Origin: Pseudomonas sp. MMS21 TM103
GTDB lineage: Bacteria; Pseudomonadota; Gammaproteobacteria; Pseudomonadales; Pseudomonadaceae
Direction of reading: 5' to 3'
DNA: 64,000 nt
Assembly (NCBI RefSeq): GCF_022132145.1
Contig: NZ_JAJISP010000003.1
Span: 310,001-374,000 of the forward strand
The notes under the pieces were generated by a model that saw nothing but the letters and a program-made list of their open reading frames with translations, did not search any database and was not told the origin of the DNA. Below are positions 57,325-64,000 of this stretch, piece by piece (positions within the stretch are counted from its first letter, which is position 1; each line of letters starts with the position of its first letter). Both the position numbers and the translations under genes were made by a program.

Positions 57325-58302
57325 TCACAACTCGATTTCAGCACAAATATTGACTTCGATGGTCACGTGCACCAACTCGTCAATCCCCGCCAGCCGGGCC
57401 TTGTAGCGATCCACCGAGGTATCGCCATGGGTCACCACGCTGACAATGCAGGCGTACTGCGCGCGACCGACCCGCCACAGGTGCAAATCCGCCAGTTCGG
57501 TGTCCGCTTCCTGCGCCAGGGCGCTGCGCACACGCCCCACAACGGGGCTGTCCATCTCCCGGTCGAGCAATACAGTGGCGGTCTCGATCAACAGGCCCTT
57601 GGCCCATAGCGCGATGATCAGCGCACCGACCACGCCCATCAGTGGATCGAGCCAGCTCCAGCCGAACAGCATGCCACCCAGCAGCGCAACGATCGCAGCC
57701 ACCGAGGTCAGCGCATCGGCCAGCACATGGATGAAGGCGGCATGCCGGTTGAGGTCGCGCCCTCCCGCTGGCGCCGCGTGATCGTGATCGTGATCGTGAT
57801 CGTGATCGTGATCGTGATGAGCATGACCGTGAACATGCGCGTGCTCATGCTGGTCGCGCAGCAGCCAGGCCGACAGCAGATTGACCAGCAGACCGACCAC
57901 CGCCACCCACAGCGCCACGTCAAAGGCAATCACCTGCGGTTGCCACAGTCGCCACAACGACTCGAACGCCAGCATCGCCACCACCACCAGCAACAGCAGC
58001 GAACTGGCGAAACCGGCCAGCACCTCGATCTTCCAGGTGCCAAAGGCGAAACGCGGATCATCGGCGTAACGCCGGGCCAGCAAATAGGCCAGGGCCGTCA
58101 GGCCAATGGCGAGCATGTGCGACGCCATGTGCCAGCCATCGGCGAGCAGGGCCATGGAGTTGAAGGCATAACCGGCGGCGATCTCCACCAGCATGGTCAC
58201 CCCGGTCAGCGCGGCCACCCGCCAGGCTTGGCGTTCGGTGCGGGTTTCCAGCGGTCGGTAATCGTGGGAAGGCTCCCAGCGCGAATGATTGCAGGCGGTC
58301 AT
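57325..58302 (-). CDS. Cation diffusion facilitator (CDF) metal exporter with His-rich loop
   Basis: The 325-residue inner-membrane transporter has six predicted helices; [13 protein letters not shown] and [12 protein letters not shown] hold the HxxxD/HxxxD transport-site pattern. Between helices 4 and 5 is a loop [11 protein letters not shown] followed by an alternating HD run, a metal buffer. It is like DmeF-type Co/Ni/Zn exporters. The His-Asp run is encoded by a GTGATC tandem repeat. It starts at 58302, followed by a 210-base gap to yaaA. Confidence 0.92.
   Translation of the reverse strand: MTACNHSRWEPSHDYRPLETRTERQAWRVAALTGVTMLVEIAAGYAFNSMALLADGWHMASHMLAIGLTALAYLLARRYADDPRFAFGTWKIEVLAGFASSLLLLVVVAMLAFESLWRLWQPQVIAFDVALWVAVVGLLVNLLSAWLLRDQHEHAHVHGHAHHDHDHDHDHDHDHAAPAGGRDLNRHAAFIHVLADALTSVAAIVALLGGMLFGWSWLDPLMGVVGALIIALWAKGLLIETATVLLDREMDSPVVGRVRSALAQEADTELADLHLWRVGRAQYACIVSVVTHGDTSVDRYKARLAGIDELVHVTIEVNICAEIEL
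57778..57818. repeat. In-frame GTGATC tandem repeat in the CDF gene
   Basis: Six GTGATC units (57778-57813) plus GTGAT encode alternating Asp-His on the minus strand. Each gain or loss adds or removes one His-Asp pair without shifting the frame. Confidence 0.85.
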
Positions 58303-58512
58303 GGTGGCTCCTTGAAGGAAGTGACCTGGGCAAACTACAACCCCGTGGCGGCCCCCAGGTCAAGCGCAGCGATTTACCCAGGCGTAATTCCGCGGCCAGG
58401 GCTTGTCCATCTGCGTCGGCGCGCGGCAGCGCAGCTGGTCGTGGCCATCCCAAGCGCCTGGCAGCCTGTCGGGCTGCTAGAATCGCGGCCAAGACTTTCA
58501 GGAGCAGACTTT

Positions 58513-59292
58513 ATGCTGATGGTGATTTCCCCGGCCAAGACCCTCGATTACCAGACGCCGCCGGTGACCCAGCGCTTTACCCAGCCCGAGCATCTCGACC
58601 ACGCCCAGGACCTGATCGCCCAACTGCGCGACTTCACGCCCATGCAGATAGCCGAGCTGATGCACCTGTCGGACAAGCTCGCTGGGCTGAATGCCGCGCG
58701 CTTTGGCAGCTGGACGAAAACCTTCACCACTGAAAACGCCAAGCAGGCGCTGCTGGCGTTCAAGGGCGATGTCTACACCGGGCTGAACGCCGAAGACTTC
58801 AGCGAGGCCGACTTCGACTTCGCCCAGAACCACCTGCGCATGCTCTCCGGCCTCTACGGCGTGTTGCGGCCCCTGGACCTGATGCAACCCTATCGTCTGG
58901 AGATGGGCACCAAGCTGGTCAATCCACGCGGTAACAACCTCTACGACTTCTGGGGTGAGCGCATCAGTGGCTGGCTGAATGACGCGCTGGCCGCCCAGGG
59001 TGACGACGTGCTGCTTAACCTGGCCTCCAACGAATATTTCAGTGCGGTCAAACGCAAGGTGCTCAACGCACGAATCATCGACACCGAATTCAAGGACCTG
59101 AAAAACGGTCAATACAAGATCATCAGCTTCTACGCCAAGAAGGCCCGCGGCCTGATGGCCCGCTATGTAATCAAACAGCGCCTGAGCAATGTCGAGGGTC
59201 TCAAGGACTTCGCCGAACAGGGCTACCGCTACTCGGCAGAGCACTCGACAACCGACAAACTGGTGTTTCTGCGCGACCTCCCGCAAGACTGA
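58513..59292 (+). CDS. yaaA: Peroxide stress protein YaaA (DUF328)
   Basis: The 259-residue protein has [60 protein letters not shown] and [16 protein letters not shown], defining YaaA. It limits iron-driven damage under peroxide stress. AGGAG precedes the ATG. It sits just before algD, as I recall for the P. aeruginosa neighbourhood. Confidence 0.92.
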   Translation: MLMVISPAKTLDYQTPPVTQRFTQPEHLDHAQDLIAQLRDFTPMQIAELMHLSDKLAGLNAARFGSWTKTFTTENAKQALLAFKGDVYTGLNAEDFSEADFDFAQNHLRMLSGLYGVLRPLDLMQPYRLEMGTKLVNPRGNNLYDFWGERISGWLNDALAAQGDDVLLNLASNEYFSAVKRKVLNARIIDTEFKDLKNGQYKIISFYAKKARGLMARYVIKQRLSNVEGLKDFAEQGYRYSAEHSTTDKLVFLRDLPQD

Positions 59293-59313
59293 TCCCGCCT
59301 CCTCGCCCCCGCT

Positions 59314-59336
59314 ACGGGCCGCCCCACGGCCCGTTT
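59314..59336 (+). terminator. Possible terminator after yaaA
   Basis: ACGGGCCG (59314-59321), CCCCA loop, CGGCCCGT (59327-59334), then TTG. Perfect 8-bp stem but a short T-run. Confidence 0.5.
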
Positions 59337-59463
59337 GCCCCCTCCCGCCGGCGACCCCAATACCTGCTTAAACAATCCAATTAATTAATTTGCGCCTGCC
59401 GCATTGAACTTTCCGAACGTTCAATACACCGCACGAACATATAAACATATTGCCACTACACAC

Positions 59464-59535
59464 TGATATCAACGTGCAATTACAAGTTGATATCGATATG
59501 CAACTACAAGTTGATATCAATGTGCAACTGCTTGC
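59464..59535 (+). repeat. Three tandem 24-bp repeats in the algD upstream region
   Basis: Units start at 59464, 59488 and 59512, each opening TGATATC, then a variable A/G and ..TGCAA. Units 1 and 2 end ACAAGT; unit 3 diverges at its end. They lie 47-118 bp upstream of the AlgU-type -35 site in very AT-rich DNA, as expected for binding sites of a regulator. Confidence 0.85.
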
Positions 59536-59581
59536 CACCTCTCGAATAATAAGTTCAATTTAAAAAAATCATGGCCGGCAG

Positions 59582-59610
59582 GAACTATAGGGAAAAGCGA
59601 ATACTCCTAT
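59582..59610 (+). promoter_or_regulatory. AlgU (sigma-22/sigma-E type) promoter of algD
   Basis: The -35 element GAACTA (59582-59587) and the -10 element TCCTAT (59605-59610) are 17 bases apart. The block resembles the P. aeruginosa algD promoter (GGAACTT...TCCTATC). The leader from here to the algD start is ~340 bases, similar to the long algD leader of P. aeruginosa. Confidence 0.7.
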
Positions 59611-59970
59611 CGACGTAACATGCTAATTCATGCAACTTTTTAGCGAATCAATCTGTTGCTACTTGCCGGACAACAGTCCGCCGGATTATTTAAATCAGAT
59701 AATCGTTGTAGCGAAATCAGAGGAGAACTTCCACCGTTCAAATGACCTGCCGAGCCCCAAGAGCCAGAGCCTACCAGGCTCGTAGCCGCGCGGATCGGTA
59801 ACAGAATAGGGCGCGCTGCATATTACAAGCCCGGTTCCGGCCTCCCCCAGCGGACGCCATCTACTTCTCATGTCTAGATCAATTCAGTCGCCCCGCCGAC
59901 CTGAGTTGAATGAACGACTGTGGCCAAAAAGCCACTATTAAATTGCGCAACAAATGAACGAGGTAATACG

Positions 59971-61281
59971 ATGCGAATCAGTATTTTCGGTTTAGGTTAT
60001 GTGGGCGCCGTATGTGCCGGCTGTTTATCGGCCCGCGGCCATGATGTGGTCGGCGTGGATATATCGGCCAACAAAATCGACCTGATCAACAATGGCAAAT
60101 CGCCCATAGTTGAACCCGGCCTGGAAGCATTGCTGCAGCAGGGTCTTAACTCTGGCCACCTGCGCGGTACCACCGATGTTGCCGACGCGATTCGTGACAC
60201 CGAGGTCTCGTTTATTTGCGTCGGAACGCCGAGCAAAAAGAACGGCGATCTGGAGTTGGATTACATCGAAGGCGTGTGCCGCGAAATCGGTTTCGCCATG
60301 CGCAACAAGCCCGAACGGCATACCGTGGTAGTCCGCAGCACCGTGCTGCCGGGCACGGTGAAGAACGTGGTGATCCCGATCCTCGAAGACTGCTCGGGCA
60401 AGAAAGCCGGTGTCGAGTTCGGCGTGGCGGTGAACCCGGAGTTCCTCCGCGAAAGCACTGCGATCCAGGACTATGACTTCCCGCCGATGACCGTGATCGG
60501 CGAGTTCGACACCGCCTCCGGCGACCTGCTGGAAAGCATCTACAAAGAGCTCGACGCGCCGGTCATCCGCAAGGACATCGATGTCGCCGAGATGATCAAG
60601 TACACCTGTAACGTCTGGCACGCCACCAAGGTGACCTTCGCCAACGAGATCGGCAACATCGCCAAGGCGGCCGGGGTCGATGGTCGCGAAGTGATGGACG
60701 TGATCTGCCAGGATCACAAGCTCAACCTGTCCAAGTACTACATGAAGCCCGGCTTCGCCTTCGGCGGCTCCTGCCTGCCGAAAGACGTGCGCGCCCTGTC
60801 CTACCGCGCAGGCAGCCTGGACGTCGAAGCGCCGCTGATTGGCTCGCTGATGCGCAGCAACGTGGTCCAGGTGCAGAACGCCTTCGACATCATCTCCGGC
60901 TACAACAAGCGCAAGGTCGCCCTGCTCGGCTTGAGCTTCAAGTCCGGCACCGATGACCTGCGCGAAAGCCCGCTGGTGGAGCTGGCCGAAATGCTGATCG
61001 GCAAGGGCTTCGAGCTGAGCATCTACGACAGCAACGTCGAATATGCCCGCGTCTATGGCGCCAACAAGGAGTACATCGAATCGAAGATTCCGCATGTCTC
61101 CTCACTGCTCAACAGTGACTTCGATGCGGTCGTCGACAACGCCGAGATCATCGTACTCGGCAATGGCGACCTGCGTTTTGCATCCCTGGCGCAACAGCCT
61201 CTCGCTGACAAGCACGTGGTCGACCTGGTCGGCTTCATGCCAACGGCCTCCCGCACGGGTGCCGAAGGTATCTGCTGGTAA
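59971..61281 (+). CDS. algD: GDP-mannose 6-dehydrogenase AlgD
   Basis: The 436-residue enzyme begins [20 protein letters not shown] with the NAD motif GLGYVG. The catalytic cysteine is Cys268 in [11 protein letters not shown], as in P. aeruginosa. It makes GDP-mannuronate, the committed alginate precursor. The ATG at 59971 has GAGGTAAT upstream; a longer frame to 59920 lacks support. First gene of the alginate operon, behind an AlgU-type promoter and long leader. Confidence 0.96.
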   Translation: MRISIFGLGYVGAVCAGCLSARGHDVVGVDISANKIDLINNGKSPIVEPGLEALLQQGLNSGHLRGTTDVADAIRDTEVSFICVGTPSKKNGDLELDYIEGVCREIGFAMRNKPERHTVVVRSTVLPGTVKNVVIPILEDCSGKKAGVEFGVAVNPEFLRESTAIQDYDFPPMTVIGEFDTASGDLLESIYKELDAPVIRKDIDVAEMIKYTCNVWHATKVTFANEIGNIAKAAGVDGREVMDVICQDHKLNLSKYYMKPGFAFGGSCLPKDVRALSYRAGSLDVEAPLIGSLMRSNVVQVQNAFDIISGYNKRKVALLGLSFKSGTDDLRESPLVELAEMLIGKGFELSIYDSNVEYARVYGANKEYIESKIPHVSSLLNSDFDAVVDNAEIIVLGNGDLRFASLAQQPLADKHVVDLVGFMPTASRTGAEGICW

Positions 61282-61305
61282 ACCAGCCTGTCAGCCAGTT
61301 GAGCC

Positions 61306-61344
61306 GAACCCTGGGCGCGCGAGCAGCACCCTCGCCCAGGGTTC
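61306..61344 (+). promoter_or_regulatory. Hairpin between algD and alg8
   Basis: GAACCCTGGGCG (61306-61317) and CGCCCAGGGTTC (61333-61344) form a perfect 12-bp stem with a 15-base loop inside the operon. Only TT follows, so partial termination, mRNA protection or processing between algD and alg8 is more likely than full termination. Confidence 0.7.
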
Positions 61345-61358
61345 TTCCGGCGCAAACG

Positions 61359-62858
61359 ATGGATATGCATATGCAAGCAAGCAAACTGAAAACCGCTCTC
61401 CTGGAGGCCGCAGGCTGGCTGTTCTACCTATCACTGCTGATGTTGCTCGCGTTGGCGCTGCCCAGGAGCGTGTTCGACCCCGAGTCGCGCGACTATCTCC
61501 TGCTGATCGGCGCAGTGGGCATCTGGCGTTATTCCATGGGTGCGGTGCACTTTTTGCGCGGCATCCTGTTTCTCTATGTGGTTTACCCGCATTACCGCCG
61601 CAAGGTGAAAAAACTCGGCACGGACGCCGACCCTTCTCAGGTGTTTCTGCTGGTCACCAGCTTCCGCATCGATGCGTTGACCACCGCCCAGGTGTACCGC
61701 TCGGTGATTCGCGAGGCGATTGACTGCGGTTACCCGACGACGGTGGTGTGTTCCATCGTCGAGCTGTCCGATGAACTGCTGGTGAAAAACCTCTGGACGC
61801 GGATGAACCCGCCAGAGCACGTCAAGCTGGACTTCGTGCGCATTCCCGGCACGGGCAAGCGTGATGGTCTGGCCTACGGCTTTCGCGCCATCTCCCGGCA
61901 AATGCCGGATGCGAATGCGGTGGTCGCGGTGGTCGATGGTGACACCGTGCTGGGCGAAGGCGTGGTCCGCAAGACCGTGCCCTGGTTCAAGCTGTTCCCG
62001 AACGTCGGCGGCCTGACCACCAACGAATTCTGCGAGGTACGCGGCGGTTACATCATGAGCGAGTGGCATCAGCTGCGCTTCGCCCAGCGCCACCTCAACA
62101 TGTGCTCGATGGCCCTGTCCAAGCGCGTGCTGACCATGACCGGACGCATGTCGGTGTTTCGCGCCGAAGTGGTGACCAACCCCAGGTTCATTGCCGATGT
62201 GGAAAGCGATCACCTCGACCACTGGCGTCTGGGCCGTTTCCAGTTCCTCACCGGCGACGACAAGTCGAGCTGGTACAGCCTGATGAGCCTGGGCTACGAC
62301 ACCTTCTACGTGCCGGATGCGGCGATCAACACGGTTGAGCATCCACCGGAGAAGAGCTTCATCAAGGCCAGCCGCAAGCTGATGTTCCGCTGGTACGGCA
62401 ACAACCTGCGCCAGAACGCCCGCGCCCTGCGCCTGGGCACTGGTCGCCTGGGCTGGTTCACCAGCGTGGTGCTGTTCGATCAGCGCGTCTCGATGTGGAC
62501 CAGCCTGCTCGGCCTGAGCGTGGCGATTATCGCCAGCCTCAAGTACGGGGCCGGCTTCTTCCTGGCCTACCTGCTGTGGATCGGCCTGACCCGGCTGGTA
62601 CTGACCCTGTTGCTCAGCGTCAGCGGTCACCGCATCGGCCCGGCCTACCCGGTGATTCTCTTTTACAACCAGATCGTCGGCGCGATGGTGAAGATCTACG
62701 TGTTCTTCCGCCTCGACCAGCAGTCCTGGACCCGCCAGCCGACCAAGCTCGATCGCGGCCTGCTGAGTTTCCAGCGCTGGTTCAACACCTGGTCCTCGCG
62801 CTCCATGACTTTTGCTGCCGGCAGCGTGTTTATCGCCACGCTGCTGATGCTGGTGTGA
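61359..62858 (+). CDS. alg8: Alginate polymerase glycosyltransferase Alg8
   Basis: The 499-residue inner-membrane glycosyltransferase (GT2) has N-terminal helices ([19 protein letters not shown]), a cytosolic domain with [11 protein letters not shown] (DGD, metal/nucleotide site), [17 protein letters not shown] and several C-terminal helices. It polymerises mannuronate from GDP-mannuronate. Starts at 61359, 61365 and 61371 are in frame; 61359 is used. It is co-directional with algD and alg44. Confidence 0.94.
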   Translation: MDMHMQASKLKTALLEAAGWLFYLSLLMLLALALPRSVFDPESRDYLLLIGAVGIWRYSMGAVHFLRGILFLYVVYPHYRRKVKKLGTDADPSQVFLLVTSFRIDALTTAQVYRSVIREAIDCGYPTTVVCSIVELSDELLVKNLWTRMNPPEHVKLDFVRIPGTGKRDGLAYGFRAISRQMPDANAVVAVVDGDTVLGEGVVRKTVPWFKLFPNVGGLTTNEFCEVRGGYIMSEWHQLRFAQRHLNMCSMALSKRVLTMTGRMSVFRAEVVTNPRFIADVESDHLDHWRLGRFQFLTGDDKSSWYSLMSLGYDTFYVPDAAINTVEHPPEKSFIKASRKLMFRWYGNNLRQNARALRLGTGRLGWFTSVVLFDQRVSMWTSLLGLSVAIIASLKYGAGFFLAYLLWIGLTRLVLTLLLSVSGHRIGPAYPVILFYNQIVGAMVKIYVFFRLDQQSWTRQPTKLDRGLLSFQRWFNTWSSRSMTFAAGSVFIATLLMLV

Positions 62859-62901
62859 CCGGAACCCGACCGGCCCCCTTTTCGAACAGGAAATTGCAAC
62901 C

Positions 62902-64000
62902 ATGAATACAGCTGTCAACGTCAATGTGGTCCATGAATCAGAAGCCCAGCGCCAGCACGCGCGGGTCAAGATCCCGGCCGTGCTGCGCTACCTGACGAAA
63001 AACCGCGAGCGTATCGAAGCCAGCACCCTCGACATCTCCGCGGGCGGCTTCAGCTTCAGCGCCGGCAAACAACCGGTGCAGGTCGGCGACTTTCATAAAG
63101 GCCGCCTGCAGTTCAAGCTGGACAGCCTTGACCTGGGCATCGACATCGAGTTCCAGGTGCGTTCGGTCGATGCCGCAAACGCCCGTGTCGGCTGCCAGTT
63201 CCACAACATCAAGCCCCGCGAGCAGGCCACCCTGCGCTACCTGATCAGCGCCTTCCTCGGCGGCGAACTGGTCAGCGCGGGCGACCTGCTGAGCACCTTG
63301 CAGCGGGAAAACTTCACCAAGGCGCGCAAGAACGGCGCGGCTGGCTCCGGCATGGGCGCACTCGGTCGGCTTAAGGCCGTGACCTTCAGCCTGGCGATTT
63401 TCCTGGTCGGCCTGGCCGCCTTCGGCTTTATTTTCAAGTCGGTCTACGGCATGTATTTCGTGACCCACGCCCAATCGGCCCAGGTCAATGTACCCAGCCT
63501 GCAAGTGACCATGCCGCGAGAAGGCACGGTACAGAGCCTGTTCGGCCCTGACGCCATGGTCGAGAAAGGCGCGCCCATCGCCTCCTTCTCCGCCAGCATG
63601 CTGGAGATGCTCAAGGGCCATCTGGACAACGATCAGCTGTCGCCCGCCAATGTCGAAGAGCTGTTCGGCAAGCAGATGAAGGGCACCCTGACCAGCCCGT
63701 GCAATTGCAAGGTGTCACGGCAGTTGGTGGCCGACGGCCAGTTTGCCGGCAAGGGCGATGTGATCTTCGAACTGGTACCGCAGGACACCAAGGCCACGGT
63801 GCTGGCCAGCTTCCCCTATCGCGACCTCGCCCGCGCTCGCCCTGGCAGCCGAGCCAGCTTCTGGGTGGCCGGCGAAGACAGTGCGCGCTACGGCACCATC
63901 GTCAGCAGCAGCCTGCATGAAGGCAGCTTGTCGGCAGACATCCGCGTGCTGATCGAGCCGGAAACGAGCCTCGATAGCCGCCTCGCCGGCCAACCGGTGG
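62902..64000 (+). CDS. alg44: Alginate c-di-GMP receptor Alg44 (3' truncated by window edge)
   Basis: The first 366 codons are present and the frame is open at the window edge. The N-terminal PilZ domain has R17-x3-R21 (QRQHAR) and D44-x-S46-x2-G (LDISAGG), exactly the residues known to bind c-di-GMP in P. aeruginosa Alg44. A membrane helix (LAIFLVGLAAFGFIFKSV) follows at about residue 160-178, and then a periplasmic membrane-fusion-like part. It activates Alg8 on c-di-GMP binding. The ATG at 62902 has a weak AGGAAATT ribosome site. Confidence 0.95.
   Translation, partial: MNTAVNVNVVHESEAQRQHARVKIPAVLRYLTKNRERIEASTLDISAGGFSFSAGKQPVQVGDFHKGRLQFKLDSLDLGIDIEFQVRSVDAANARVGCQFHNIKPREQATLRYLISAFLGGELVSAGDLLSTLQRENFTKARKNGAAGSGMGALGRLKAVTFSLAIFLVGLAAFGFIFKSVYGMYFVTHAQSAQVNVPSLQVTMPREGTVQSLFGPDAMVEKGAPIASFSASMLEMLKGHLDNDQLSPANVEELFGKQMKGTLTSPCNCKVSRQLVADGQFAGKGDVIFELVPQDTKATVLASFPYRDLARARPGSRASFWVAGEDSARYGTIVSSSLHEGSLSADIRVLIEPETSLDSRLAGQPV

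Noticed and set aside
61431..62969. 512-codon minus-strand frame opposite alg8
   Set aside because: Antisense to a secure alginate gene; no motif.

Overview
The window reads as the chromosome of a gammaproteobacterium of the genus Pseudomonas: GC-rich and densely coding, with the alginate genes algD-alg8-alg44 next to yaaA, the ornithine-lipid pair olsBA, xenB with an ArsR gene, the aapJQMP amino-acid transporter followed by an esterase, an acyl-CoA synthetase and rhlB, and moaC-moaD-moaE next to a PhoH gene. Several of these adjacencies match gene order I recall from P. aeruginosa. The species cannot be named from the sequence alone.

Layout. 1-5.8 kb: end of a DsbG-like gene, the thiosulfate/tetrathionate cytochromes tsdBA, a LysR gene divergent from an MFS exporter, and a zinc-ribbon membrane protein with a HEFGH metalloprotease motif. 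5.9-11.5 kb: a minus-strand run (FKBP isomerase, ribbon-helix-helix protein, DJ-1/PfpI protein, phospholipase D-type synthase, beta-lactamase-fold hydrolase, shortened acyl-CoA dehydrogenase). 11.5-19.3 kb: olsBA behind a probable PhoB box, a double-Usp protein, a P-type ATPase, acpH, and arsR-xenB. 19.3-30.7 kb: aapJQMP, esterase, acyl-CoA synthetase, a cNMP-binding/GGDEF cyclase, a membrane dipeptidase and rhlB.

30.8-40.9 kb is a two-armed catabolic locus. The minus arm has a polar amino-acid ABC transporter, a fold-III PLP decarboxylase and a LysR regulator. The plus arm has a flavin monooxygenase, a Rid protein lacking the usual arginine, a DUF1028 protein and an ArgE-like deacylase. A LysR-type box lies between the arms. 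It looks like uptake and stepwise breakdown of an unidentified N-substituted or basic amino-acid compound.

41-49 kb is accessory. It carries an aldonolactone/alditol-oxidase-type flavoprotein behind a hexanucleotide repeat, an SDR dehydrogenase, an EutH-family permease and a LuxR regulator (a probable amino-alcohol or polyol module). Then come a truncated integrase, a ProQ/FinO protein, a decayed LysR gene and an LDH-type malate dehydrogenase. Four copies of one dispersed intergenic repeat lie in this stretch, two of them in opposite orientation near its edges, with a fifth copy at about 2.1 kb.

49-64 kb returns to core genome: trmK, a LysR/aldehyde dehydrogenase/omega-aminotransferase set for amine catabolism, moaCDE, PhoH, a His-rich CDF metal exporter, yaaA, and the start of the alginate operon with an AlgU-type promoter, a long AT-rich leader and a triple 24-bp repeat. 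Alg44 runs off the right edge. No tRNA, rRNA, CRISPR array or intact insertion sequence was seen.
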